Shown: in pieces, positions 1 through 8,418 of the stretch
How positions within the stretch are numbered: the stretch's first letter is position 1
Layout of the letters: each line of letters starts with the position of its first letter
Origin: UBA2882 sp051877575
GTDB lineage: Bacteria > Bacillota > Clostridia > Lachnospirales > Lachnospiraceae
DNA length: 64,000 bases
Assembly (NCBI GenBank): GCA_051877575.1
Contig: JBJEJA010000020.1
Coordinates: 65,117 to 129,116, forward strand
Reading direction: 5' to 3'
Translations under genes and position numbers: made by a program
Notes under the pieces: model-generated
What the model saw: the letters and a program-made list of their open reading frames with translations, nothing else
Database searches by the model: none
Told to the model about the DNA's origin: nothing

Positions 1-1044
1 CAAAACGGCACGCATCTGCTTTGCCGCCATGGGAGCCCAACTGCCGTTTTCTATCAAAGCCACCTTGCGTTTCTGATAATTCTTAGATTTTAAATGATGT
101 AAGAACTCATCCATCCCGGTAAAGATGCCGCCATCATAGGTAGCCGCCGCTAACACAATCCGGTCATAACGGAAAGCATCTTCCACCGCCTCTGCCATAT
201 CCTCGCGGGCAAGATCGCAGACAGATACTTTTTCCGCGCCCGCCTTCTCCAACTCTTCTGCCAGAAGCTTTGCCGCCTCTGCGGTATTGCCGTGTATGGA
301 AGCGTAGGCGATAAACACGCCTTTATCTTCCGGCTCATAACTGCTCCACACCTGATATTTATTAATATAATAAGCTAGATTATCTTTTAAAACCGGTCCG
401 TGCAGCGGACAAATCATCCGAATATCCAAACCTGCCGCTTTCTTTAACAGCATCTGTACCTGTGCGCCGTATTTACCCACAATATTAAAGTAATATCTCC
501 TTGCTTCGCAGGCCCAATCTTCATCCGTATCCAGAGCACCGAATTTACCGAAACCGTCAGCGGAAAACAGAATTTTTTCTTTCTTTTCATATGTAACCAT
601 AACCTCGGGCCAATGTACCATGGGAGCCATATAAAATACTAATGTATGTTCACCCAGAGACAGTTCTTCGCCTTCTGCCACAACAACCTTTTTATCCTCA
701 AAATCCACATCAAAGAATTGTGAAATCATCGGAAAGGTCTTGGCGTTTCCCACGATTTTGGCATCGGGATATTTGCTGATGAATTTGCCGATCAGAGATG
801 CATGATCCGGCTCCATATGGGAAACGATCAGATAATCCGGCATCCTGCCTCCCAGTTCCCTTTCCAGGTTGGCAAACCACTGTGCTTCCACTCTCCTGTC
901 TGCCGTATCCATAACGGCAATCTTTTCATCCAAGATCAAATAGGAATTGTAAGAAATTCCGTTTGGTACCACATACTGGCTTTCAAATAAATCGATATCA
1001 TGATCATCTGCTCCGATGTATTTCACTGCATTACTGATAAACAT
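1..1044 (-). CDS. FprA-family A-type flavodiiron protein (3' end outside window)
   Basis: Cytoplasmic flavodiiron protein, a family that reduces O2 to water or NO to N2O and protects anaerobes. The N-terminal half is a metallo-beta-lactamase-like diiron domain with the ligand motif HMEPDH at residues 76-81, a further His in APMVHWPE and another in CPLHGPVL. A flavodoxin domain begins near residue 255, with an FMN phosphate loop of the type ASIHGNTAEAA. The start at 1044 has a good ribosome binding site (CCGGAGG) about 6 nt upstream. The gene runs off the left edge after 348 codons, so the last part of the flavodoxin domain is missing. No rubredoxin domain is seen in the visible part. The family call is firm; whether O2 or NO is the substrate cannot be read from sequence. 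Confidence 0.93.
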   Translation of the reverse strand, partial: MFISNAVKYIGADDHDIDLFESQYVVPNGISYNSYLILDEKIAVMDTADRRVEAQWFANLERELGGRMPDYLIVSHMEPDHASLIGKFISKYPDAKIVGNAKTFPMISQFFDVDFEDKKVVVAEGEELSLGEHTLVFYMAPMVHWPEVMVTYEKKEKILFSADGFGKFGALDTDEDWACEARRYYFNIVGKYGAQVQMLLKKAAGLDIRMICPLHGPVLKDNLAYYINKYQVWSSYEPEDKGVFIAYASIHGNTAEAAKLLAEELEKAGAEKVSVCDLAREDMAEAVEDAFRYDRIVLAAATYDGGIFTGMDEFLHHLKSKNYQKRKVALIENGSWAPMAAKQMRAVL

Positions 1045-1148
1045 TTTTCTACCTCCGGTGTTTGCTTTTATGTCTGTATTTTGTTCCAAAGAAATTCTAC
1101 CATTACATGGCTTGATCCGCAACCGCTGTATATCGTTTTTATTCTCCA

Positions 1149-2801
1149 TTATGTCGAAAACATTCGGTTAAATTCTTCCAGGCACATCGGCTTCGCATAA
1201 TAAAAGCCCTGCGCCTTGTCACAGCCGCACTCTTTTAGAAAATCCGCCTGTTCCTTTGTCTCCACACCCTCGGCTATCATATCAAGCCCGATATCTTTTG
1301 TCATCTGAATCGTATGGGCTACGATCTTCTTTCCCCGGTCGGAACTGATGGAATCCTGCAAAAAGCCTCGATCAATCTTGATCATGTCAAACCGGGTATT
1401 TTTCAATGTATTTAATGAGGAATACCCCGAGCCGAAATCGTCCATCAACAGCGTATAACCGTTTTCCTTCAACAGCAAAACACTCTTATATATATTGGCA
1501 TGATCAAGCGTTTCCGTAATCTCAAGTTCCAGATACGCCTTGTCAATGCCGTATTTTTCAATTAAGTTGTTTAACACCCGGATAAAATCGTCATTGTTCA
1601 GATGTCTGCGGGATACATTGACCGAAATCGGAAACAGGGAAAGTCCCCGATCCATCCGGGAGCGGATCAGACTGCAAGCCTCTTCCCATATGAAATAATC
1701 CAGTTTCACAACAAAACCGTTTTCTTCAAAGACCGGAATAAAATCTGCCGGTGAAATAAGCCCACGCTTTGGATTGACCCAGCGCGCCAATGCCTCCGCA
1801 CCGATCATCTTATTTTGCGAAATGCTGTATTTGGGCTGCAGATACATGGCAAATTCCCGATTCTTCAGTGCCTTTCCCATGTGGTCCTCTACAAACTTGC
1901 GTATCTTTGCTTTTTCCTTCATATCATCCCGGTAAAAGCCCACATGCTGCAGAGCATCTCCTTTTACATACTGTCTCGCAAAGGCCGCACCGTCCCCGTA
2001 TTTCCGCAGATTCTCACTTTTATCCTTCACATAGCACACACCGTAAAACAAGGTATAGGGAATATCCTTATACCCCAGCAGATTCTGATCCAGTTTCATG
2101 ATCAGGGCATAGATATCTTCCTCTATCAGATACGGAGTCAGTATCATAAACACATCTGCCGTCAGGCGGACATAAAGCTGGTTTTCATCACAGATCAGTG
2201 ACAGGGTATGGATAAAAAAGCGAAGGATTTCATCTCCGACAGCTTCTCCGTACTGCTCATTGATGATCTTAAATTTTGCCACATCAAACTGGATCACCGC
2301 ATAATCCCAATCCGGATGCATCTGCATGAGACGATTGGCTCCTGTCACAAAATAAGCCGGATTTTTGTCATTGGTGATATTTTCGGCAAGCTCCAGGCGA
2401 TAATTTTCCTCCGCGCTGACCTCCCGGAATGTTGCAGCATACTTATCCACCGCTCCTGCCTCATTTCTATGCAGATAACAGGTTATCTTTACATAACGGT
2501 ATTGTCCGTCATCCATCTGCAAATGCAGGAAAACCTCCGTGCGCGGCTCTTCGATAGGTCTGTAATACGCAGCTTCCAAACAACCGGATTTCAGCCTGTC
2601 CAAAAATTTATGGCACAATTCCCGTTCCGAGTCAGCGACCATTTTGCGGATTCCTTCAATCCCTTCTTTTTTCAGGAGTTCCTTGTATAACCCCGGACAA
2701 CCATCGGCTGCCACAGTCCAGCCGTTTTCCACGCTCCATAATAAAACGTACTTTTCCGTGCCGGTTAACAGGATTTCCCCCAATTCTTTTGTAATGTCCA
2801 T
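1149..2801 (-). CDS. GGDEF/EAL protein, probable c-di-GMP phosphodiesterase
   Basis: About 550 residues: an N-terminal sensory-like region (1-150), a degenerate GGDEF domain (about 150-290) and a C-terminal EAL domain (about 300-545). In the GGDEF domain the signature is replaced by a TADVF-like sequence, so cyclase activity is unlikely. The EAL domain keeps the EALARW motif, LEITE, the loop DDFGSGYSS, the IKID motif and the EGVE motif, which fits an active phosphodiesterase that hydrolyses c-di-GMP to pGpG. There are no transmembrane segments, so it is probably cytoplasmic. An upstream in-frame ATG at 2837 has no ribosome binding site. The ATG at 2801 follows a GTGGGGG stretch and is preferred. 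Confidence 0.88.
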   Translation of the reverse strand: MDITKELGEILLTGTEKYVLLWSVENGWTVAADGCPGLYKELLKKEGIEGIRKMVADSERELCHKFLDRLKSGCLEAAYYRPIEEPRTEVFLHLQMDDGQYRYVKITCYLHRNEAGAVDKYAATFREVSAEENYRLELAENITNDKNPAYFVTGANRLMQMHPDWDYAVIQFDVAKFKIINEQYGEAVGDEILRFFIHTLSLICDENQLYVRLTADVFMILTPYLIEEDIYALIMKLDQNLLGYKDIPYTLFYGVCYVKDKSENLRKYGDGAAFARQYVKGDALQHVGFYRDDMKEKAKIRKFVEDHMGKALKNREFAMYLQPKYSISQNKMIGAEALARWVNPKRGLISPADFIPVFEENGFVVKLDYFIWEEACSLIRSRMDRGLSLFPISVNVSRRHLNNDDFIRVLNNLIEKYGIDKAYLELEITETLDHANIYKSVLLLKENGYTLLMDDFGSGYSSLNTLKNTRFDMIKIDRGFLQDSISSDRGKKIVAHTIQMTKDIGLDMIAEGVETKEQADFLKECGCDKAQGFYYAKPMCLEEFNRMFST

Positions 2802-2963
2802 TTGCATCCCCCACAAAGCACATATTAAAAATGGCATTGCATTACAATGGTATTCAACATTTTTATGCCAATTTTTACCATTATTATATACTTTTCGGGA
2901 GTACTAATCAACTTAGAGTGCAATCATATTTTGACATTGTTTTACGGTATACAATAGTCATGA

Positions 2964-4421
2964 TCATTCCTGTTTTGCAAACCACACAGATTTCACTTCC
3001 GGCTCAAGTTTTAGATAATAGCCATCTATTTTACCCGTCAACTCATCATAATGATAGGTCATCGGCATCGTTATAAAAATAGTATCCTCTTTCAGCTCGG
3101 TAATCTGAAATGTGTCATAGTGGAAATGCGTCATCGGAAGTTTCCAATTTTTATATAGCAGGTAAAACTGCCCTGCTTCTTCTATTACCTCCATCTTTCC
3201 GTATGCCTTACTTTGAAAAACGCCCGTATATTCATCCGACGCATGTGAGAGACTTGTCCCTTTTACCGGTTTCCCCGGCATGAGATCTACCTTCCAGTCA
3301 TAATGGGCTCCGCCGAACACGCCATCAAATTTATGAAGACGCTCTGCCCAATCGATTTCCGGCAGATTTAAAATGTGATCAACAACGGTATATGCCATTT
3401 CATTTAAAAACGGAGCACTGGGTTTATGCTTATTCACAAAAAGCATCATACCGATATTTTTCTCCGGAATAATAATCTCCATGGTACAATAGCCTTCAAT
3501 TTCTCCGCTGTGAAAGATAAAAGGCAATCCACGATAAAAAATTGTCTTCCAAGCCATTCCATAAAAGCCGTATGCGGGAATTTCTTCACTGTGCCATGGG
3601 AAGATATCCATATCAGCTACTCCGCGGTGCATCTCTTCCATTACCTTTTCGGAAAACAGTCTTTTCCCTTGATATACGCCTTTATCCAGATGCATCTGCA
3701 GCCATTTCATCATTTCATCCACGCAGGAGTTGACTGCTGCCGCAGGTGCTCCCACATCCATTTCCCACGGCGGCATCTCTGTAACCTCTTTATCTCTGGA
3801 CCTCTCGAAATACCCAAGCGCATAATTATCATCTTTTCTCATATCCGCAACCGTCAGACAGCTCCTTGTCATTCCCAAAGGGTCAAAAATCCTGGTCTGA
3901 ACCAGTTCCTCCCATGTCTGTCCTGTGATTCTCTCTGCAATATGTCCTAATAAAGAATATATGACATTGCTATACTGTGTCGTGCTCCTGAAAGGCTTAT
4001 TGGGTTCCAGATAACGCAGTCTATGCATAAACTCGTCTCTGTCAATAGAAGGATCCGGCCACATGGCATCATGACCTGCCAGCCCTGTCCTGTGATAAAG
4101 CATATCTCTGACAGTTACCTGTTTTGTCGCAGTCTCATCCATGAGCGCAAAATCAGGAATATATTCTATGACCGGTCTATCAAAATCCAACACTCCATCA
4201 TCCACCAAAGACGCTAATACAGCAGATGTGAAAGACTTAGAACAGGACGCAATGCCACCTAACGTTTCCGGCGTCATCGGTTCCTTTGTTGTCAGATTGC
4301 GGTAACCATACCCTTTCTCAAAAATTACTTTGCCGTTATGACAAACTGCAACGGCAAACCCGGGAATGTTCCAGTATTCCATTTCTTTTTCCACAAACGA
4401 ATCCTTTAGTATTTCCTGCAT
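2964..4421 (-). CDS. Serine hydrolase, class C beta-lactamase/S12 family (copy 1)
   Basis: A 485-residue penicillin-binding-protein-like hydrolase of the S12 family, which includes D-aminopeptidases, D,D-peptidases and esterases. The catalytic SxxK is S59-C-S-K62, the second motif is Y150-S-N152, and an HSGE segment takes the place of the third KTG/HxG box. The C-terminal 110 residues look like the beta-barrel add-on found in Pab87/D-aminopeptidase relatives. No signal peptide is seen, so it probably acts in the cytoplasm on imported peptides. It lies 29 bp downstream of oppF on the same strand, as the last gene of the transporter operon. A longer in-frame start at 4505 would add 28 residues lying inside oppF; the start at 4421 matches the length and N-terminus of the second copy at 15650-17107. 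The exact substrate is unknown. Confidence 0.88.
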   Translation of the reverse strand: MQEILKDSFVEKEMEYWNIPGFAVAVCHNGKVIFEKGYGYRNLTTKEPMTPETLGGIASCSKSFTSAVLASLVDDGVLDFDRPVIEYIPDFALMDETATKQVTVRDMLYHRTGLAGHDAMWPDPSIDRDEFMHRLRYLEPNKPFRSTTQYSNVIYSLLGHIAERITGQTWEELVQTRIFDPLGMTRSCLTVADMRKDDNYALGYFERSRDKEVTEMPPWEMDVGAPAAAVNSCVDEMMKWLQMHLDKGVYQGKRLFSEKVMEEMHRGVADMDIFPWHSEEIPAYGFYGMAWKTIFYRGLPFIFHSGEIEGYCTMEIIIPEKNIGMMLFVNKHKPSAPFLNEMAYTVVDHILNLPEIDWAERLHKFDGVFGGAHYDWKVDLMPGKPVKGTSLSHASDEYTGVFQSKAYGKMEVIEEAGQFYLLYKNWKLPMTHFHYDTFQITELKEDTIFITMPMTYHYDELTGKIDGYYLKLEPEVKSVWFAKQE

Positions 4422-4450
4422 AATGACCACTTCTCTTTCTGTTTTTTTCT

Positions 4451-5482
4451 CTATGGAATCTGAACCGGTTTCATGGAAAATCCGTCTACCAGCGGATAAT
4501 GGCATTTTACCATTCTCCCGGTTTCATCCTCTGTCATAACCGGCTCAACTTCTTTGCACCTTTCTGTTGCATAAGGGCAACGTGTATGAAAGGCACATCC
4601 TTTTGGCATATTGATTGGACTGGGGGTCTCTCCCTGTATCTCATATTTTCTTTCTTTGTGATGGGGATCGATCACCGGTGCTGCCTGAATCAAAATCTGT
4701 GTATAAGGATGTGCCGGACGTCGGAAAATATCCTCCGCTTTTCCCATCTCAACAATTCTTCCCAGATACATGACCATGACCCGATCCGATAAATATTGCA
4801 CCACCCTCAGATCATGAGAGATAAAAAGCATGGTCAGATTCAATTTCTTTTTTAGATCCATGAGCAAATTAATAATCTGTGCCTGAATGGACATATCCAA
4901 AGCTGACACAGGTTCATCGGCAATCAAAAATGCCGGTTTCATGATCAGGGCTCTGGCAATACCGATCCTCTGTCTCTGTCCTCCGGAGAAAGCCGAAGGA
5001 TAACGGTCCAGTGCATAAGAGGGCATCCCAACCATATCCAGGATTTCTATGGTTTTCTGTTCATATTCTTCTCTGGGACAGATGTTATGAACGGATAAGA
5101 TTTCATAAAACATTTGTCTGATGGTCATTTTAGGATTTAAAGATGAATACGGGTCCTGAAAGACCATTTGAATATCTTTTCTGGCTTCTTTCAACGAAGC
5201 ACCTTCCTTCATGGCAAGGTCTCCGTAATCGCCGAACATGATTTTCCCGTCATCGGGTTTATATAAGCGGATCAAGGTTTTGGAAAGAGTACTTTTGCCG
5301 CAGCCGCTTTCTCCTACCAGTCCCAACGTCTCACCGGGGTAAATGGAAAAGGACACATCCTCTACCGCCCTGACATAGTTCTGTTCCTTTCTTGCAATGA
5401 TTTCTCCGATATTCTGCCTGATCGGAAAAGTCTTTGATAAATAAGTAACTTCTAACAGAGGTTTTTTTGTCTGATCAGTCAT
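4451..5482 (-). CDS. oppF: Oligopeptide ABC transporter ATP-binding protein OppF
   Basis: ATPase subunit of a dipeptide/oligopeptide importer. It has a Walker A GESGCGKS near residue 58, the signature FSGGQRQR, the Walker B segment with ADEPVSALD, and the C-terminal oligopeptide-transporter extension with the Cys-containing CAFHTRCPYA segment. The length of 343 residues is typical of OppF/DppF. The start codon overlaps the end of oppD by 8 bp, which suggests translational coupling, and is preceded by GGAGG. It energises uptake together with OppD. The neighbouring peptidase genes suggest the cargo is peptides processed by D-aminopeptidases, but specificity cannot be read from the ATPase. Confidence 0.92.
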   Translation of the reverse strand: MTDQTKKPLLEVTYLSKTFPIRQNIGEIIARKEQNYVRAVEDVSFSIYPGETLGLVGESGCGKSTLSKTLIRLYKPDDGKIMFGDYGDLAMKEGASLKEARKDIQMVFQDPYSSLNPKMTIRQMFYEILSVHNICPREEYEQKTIEILDMVGMPSYALDRYPSAFSGGQRQRIGIARALIMKPAFLIADEPVSALDMSIQAQIINLLMDLKKKLNLTMLFISHDLRVVQYLSDRVMVMYLGRIVEMGKAEDIFRRPAHPYTQILIQAAPVIDPHHKERKYEIQGETPSPINMPKGCAFHTRCPYATERCKEVEPVMTEDETGRMVKCHYPLVDGFSMKPVQIP

Positions 5483-6506
5483 CTGACATGCCTCCTTCCT
5501 CTTTCTCCAGTCTCCCTTTGATATTCATCATTTTTTCCAGACAATGACATCTGGAAAAATGTCCGGGCTCCAGCTCCTTTAATTCCGGAACTTCTTTTTT
5601 ACAAATCTCTTCACAAAACTCACATCTGGGTGAAAACGGACATCCCGTAGGCATATCATCCAGATTTGGTGGCATTCCGTCGATGGAATATAAGCCTTCT
5701 CCTTTTTTGTCAATGGAGGGAATGGCCCTCATCAATCCATAGGTGTAGGGATTTCTGGGCTTTTCAAAAATATCCTCCGCTTTGGCCATTTCCATGATTC
5801 TTCCGGCATACATAACTGCAATATGGTCACACATCTGTGAAGCCACGCCCAGATCATGGGTAACCAGTACAAGGCTCATATTCAATTCTTCTCTTAACTT
5901 TTTCAGTAATTTGATGATCTGATCCTGAATGGTCACATCCAATGCTGTTGTAGGTTCATCCGCAAGGAGCAGCTGCGGATTGGATGCCAGTGCAATGGCA
6001 ATCATGGCACGCTGTCTCATACCTCCCGAAAACTGATGTGCATAGCAGTTTAACCGTTCTTTTGCAGAAGGGATACCAACTAATTTCAACAGCTCCAGTG
6101 CACGTTCTTCCTTCTGTTTTTTTGTCATACCCGGCTCTTTGATGGATTCAACAATCTGCTCTTTAATCGTCAAAACCGGATTCAGGGTTGTCATCGGATC
6201 CTGAAATATCATTCCGATTTCTCCTCCCCGGATTTTCTGCATCTCTTTTTCTTTTAAATCCAACAAATTTTGACCTTTATAAATGATCTCTCCACCCGTT
6301 ATCTTTCCGGGATCTTTCACCAGTCTGATCAGTGATCTGCAGGTAACACTTTTTCCGCAGCCACTTTCACCGATAAGGCCGAAAGTTTCGCCACGCATGA
6401 TCCGAAAGCTCACATCATGAACGGCTCGGACCGTTTTTTCCTCCGAAATAAAATCTGTATGCAGATTTCTTACTTCCAATAAAACTTCGTCTGTCTGATC
6501 TGCCAT
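5475..6506 (-). CDS. oppD: Oligopeptide ABC transporter ATP-binding protein OppD
   Basis: Second ATPase subunit of the peptide importer, 343 residues. Visible motifs are Walker A GESGCGKS, the signature FSGGMRQR, the Walker B LLLADEPTTALD, the switch histidine in VTHDLG, and the C-terminal extension with several cysteines (CPFSPRCEFCEEIC), which in OppD/DppD proteins can hold an iron-sulphur cluster. A ribosome binding site (AGAGGAG) precedes the start. It sits between oppC and oppF with a 27-bp gap to oppC and an 8-bp overlap with oppF. This is the normal two-ATPase arrangement of the Opp/Dpp family. Confidence 0.92.
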   Translation of the reverse strand: MADQTDEVLLEVRNLHTDFISEEKTVRAVHDVSFRIMRGETFGLIGESGCGKSVTCRSLIRLVKDPGKITGGEIIYKGQNLLDLKEKEMQKIRGGEIGMIFQDPMTTLNPVLTIKEQIVESIKEPGMTKKQKEERALELLKLVGIPSAKERLNCYAHQFSGGMRQRAMIAIALASNPQLLLADEPTTALDVTIQDQIIKLLKKLREELNMSLVLVTHDLGVASQMCDHIAVMYAGRIMEMAKAEDIFEKPRNPYTYGLMRAIPSIDKKGEGLYSIDGMPPNLDDMPTGCPFSPRCEFCEEICKKEVPELKELEPGHFSRCHCLEKMMNIKGRLEKEEGGMSDD

Positions 6507-6533
6507 CTGTTTATCTCCTCTCCGAACGTTTCC

Positions 6534-7361
6534 TTATTTTGATTTCTGCAGTTTCTTTGAAACTTCCTCTCCGACCAGGCTGATGGAAATTCCGGTCAGG
6601 GCAAGCATGATACCCGGGAATGTAACAATCCACCAGGCTGTCATCATGAAGGATTTGCCTTCCGAGATAATCGCACCCCATTCAGGAGTAGGCGTAGGTA
6701 CGCCGAGTCCCAAGAAGCTTAAAGATGCTCCCATCAGCATACAAAGCATGATATCGGAAATCGCATATACAAATGCGCTGTTGACTACATTGGGAAGAAC
6801 ATGGCGGAACATAACTCTCAAATTGGAATAACCCAATGTTTTTGCGGACAATATGTATTCACTGTTTTTTACGACCAGCACTTCACTTCTTACCAGCTTC
6901 GCATATTCACGCCATCCAACCAGCCAGATAGCGATAAACAAATTTTTAATACCGGAGCCAAGGATTGCTACAATGGCAATAACCAGAATCATCAGCGGAA
7001 ATGCTGTGAAAATATCCAGAATACGCATGATGACGGCATCAACCTTTCCCCCGCAGTATCCCGACAGCAGTCCCACAAAGGTTCCGATCAAGGCAGGTAT
7101 CAACATGGCAAAGAAACCGATTGCCAGATCCAGTCTGGCGCTATATACCACTCTTGAAAAAACATCCCTGCCCAGATTGTCTGTCCCAAACCAGTGAGCC
7201 GCGGATGGTTTCTGTAAAAGTGAGGACATATCCTGTTTGATGGGATCATAACTTGTAAACAATCCCGGGAAAAGTGCCATGGCAAATATTAAAATCAAAA
7301 ACACACATGCAATCCAGAAGAAAACAGAATGTTTTCTCAATATTCCTTTTTTCATATTCAT
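6534..7361 (-). CDS. oppC: Oligopeptide ABC transporter permease OppC
   Basis: A 275-residue inner-membrane permease. An N-terminal transmembrane helix near residues 13-33 is followed by the OppC_N segment (TSYDPIKQDM, then HWFGTDNLGRDVFSR) typical of DppC/OppC, then five more hydrophobic helices. The ATPase-contacting EAA loop is visible as ILSAKTLGYSNLRVMFRHVLP. It pairs with OppB to form the channel. A ribosome binding site GGGAG precedes ATG at 7361; the second ATG two codons downstream is a slightly better-spaced alternative. The gene follows oppB after 12 bp. Confidence 0.92.
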   Translation of the reverse strand: MNMKKGILRKHSVFFWIACVFLILIFAMALFPGLFTSYDPIKQDMSSLLQKPSAAHWFGTDNLGRDVFSRVVYSARLDLAIGFFAMLIPALIGTFVGLLSGYCGGKVDAVIMRILDIFTAFPLMILVIAIVAILGSGIKNLFIAIWLVGWREYAKLVRSEVLVVKNSEYILSAKTLGYSNLRVMFRHVLPNVVNSAFVYAISDIMLCMLMGASLSFLGLGVPTPTPEWGAIISEGKSFMMTAWWIVTFPGIMLALTGISISLVGEEVSKKLQKSK

Positions 7362-7373
7362 CTGCTCCCTTCC

Positions 7374-8315
7374 TTAATCTAATTTGACGCGAGGATCCAA
7401 TAACGAATATGAAACATCCGTGATCAGGTTCATCACAAGCACAATAATACTGAACAAAAATACAGTTCCCTGCACCACCGTATAATCACGGGAAAGAATG
7501 GCATTTAAAAGCAGCTGACCAAGTCCCGGAAGTGCAAAAATATTTTCGATCACAATACTGCCTGCCAGCATGTAAGTCATCCGCATGGCCAGCAAAGTAA
7601 CCGTAGAGATCAGAACATTTTTGAGAATATATTTTGTTTTGATCTTCCATGGAGATATGCCCTTACTGTATGCAAAATCCACATAATCCATTTTCAATAC
7701 TTCTATGACATTCCCTCTGATATTCCTCAGTACCAATGCGGAAGTACCCAGTGCTCCGGTAAATGCCGGAAGGATCAGGGCATGGATATGTTCTCCTACC
7801 GTAGTTCCCCAGCCACCCACGGGAAACCAACCCAGCTTTAAGGAGAAAATCAACATAATGATCAAACCGATCAGAAATTCCGGTACCGAAATAAAAGTAA
7901 GAGAAAGAGAGTCGATAAAACTTCCTATTTTTTTATTGTGTTTTACTCCTGCCAGATATCCCAACGGAAAGCTGATAATAACGGAAAAGAGAATTGTCAT
8001 AAGCGTCAGGGATGCTGTGATTACAGCTTTCTGCTTGAACAGGTCTACTACCGGACTTTTCAATGTCAGGGAATCGCCGAAATCAAAAGTAAGGCATTGC
8101 TTTAAAAACAATAGATACTGCATGATCAGCGGTTCATCCAATCCCATTTTGGCTCTCATTGCCGCAATCGCTTCATCACTGGCCCTGTTTCCTACCAGCA
8201 GAAGTGCCGGATCTCCGGGAATCAAGCGCATACCAAAGAAAATGATCAGTGTGATGATCAGCAGGACCGGAATCATTTGCATTATTCTTTTTAAAATATA
8301 AGTAAGTTCTTCCAT
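7374..8315 (-). CDS. oppB: Oligopeptide ABC transporter permease OppB
   Basis: A 313-residue permease with the classic OppB/DppB start (ILKRIMQMIPVLLIITLIIFF), the conserved MRLIPGDPA segment, six predicted membrane helices and an EAA loop (YVDFAYSKGISPWKIKTKYI). It forms the translocation pore with OppC. A longer frame to 8399 would add 28 hydrophilic residues that do not resemble the family and would span the intercistronic hairpin at 8358-8383, so the ATG at 8315 is preferred. A weak ribosome binding site (GAAGGAA) lies about 10 nt upstream. It is separated from oppA by about 100 bp. Confidence 0.9.
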   Translation of the reverse strand: MEELTYILKRIMQMIPVLLIITLIIFFGMRLIPGDPALLLVGNRASDEAIAAMRAKMGLDEPLIMQYLLFLKQCLTFDFGDSLTLKSPVVDLFKQKAVITASLTLMTILFSVIISFPLGYLAGVKHNKKIGSFIDSLSLTFISVPEFLIGLIIMLIFSLKLGWFPVGGWGTTVGEHIHALILPAFTGALGTSALVLRNIRGNVIEVLKMDYVDFAYSKGISPWKIKTKYILKNVLISTVTLLAMRMTYMLAGSIVIENIFALPGLGQLLLNAILSRDYTVVQGTVFLFSIIVLVMNLITDVSYSLLDPRVKLD

Positions 8316-8357
8316 ATGTTCTGATGTTCCTTCCACTCCGTATGCCATTAACAGAGA

Positions 8358-8383
8358 AAGGCAGAAATGTAAATATCTGCCTT
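8358..8383 (-). terminator. Intercistronic hairpin between oppA and oppB
   Basis: An 8-bp inverted repeat, AAGGCAGA and TCTGCCTT, with a 10-nt loop lies in the roughly 100-bp gap between oppA and oppB. On the transcribed strand it is followed by TTTCTC rather than a long T run, so it is a weak terminator or an RNA-stabilising hairpin. Such elements commonly keep the binding-protein mRNA more abundant than the permease mRNA. That role is inferred. Confidence 0.55.
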
Positions 8384-8418
8384 CCCCGTCAATCTGCAAA
8401 TGATGTTTTTTATTTTTC

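Noticed and set aside
1790..2201. Plus-strand open frames of 100-128 codons
   Set aside because: They are antisense to the GGDEF/EAL gene and show no ribosome binding site or domain; the same applies to the many antisense frames over oppABC, pepF, ligA and the trp genes.
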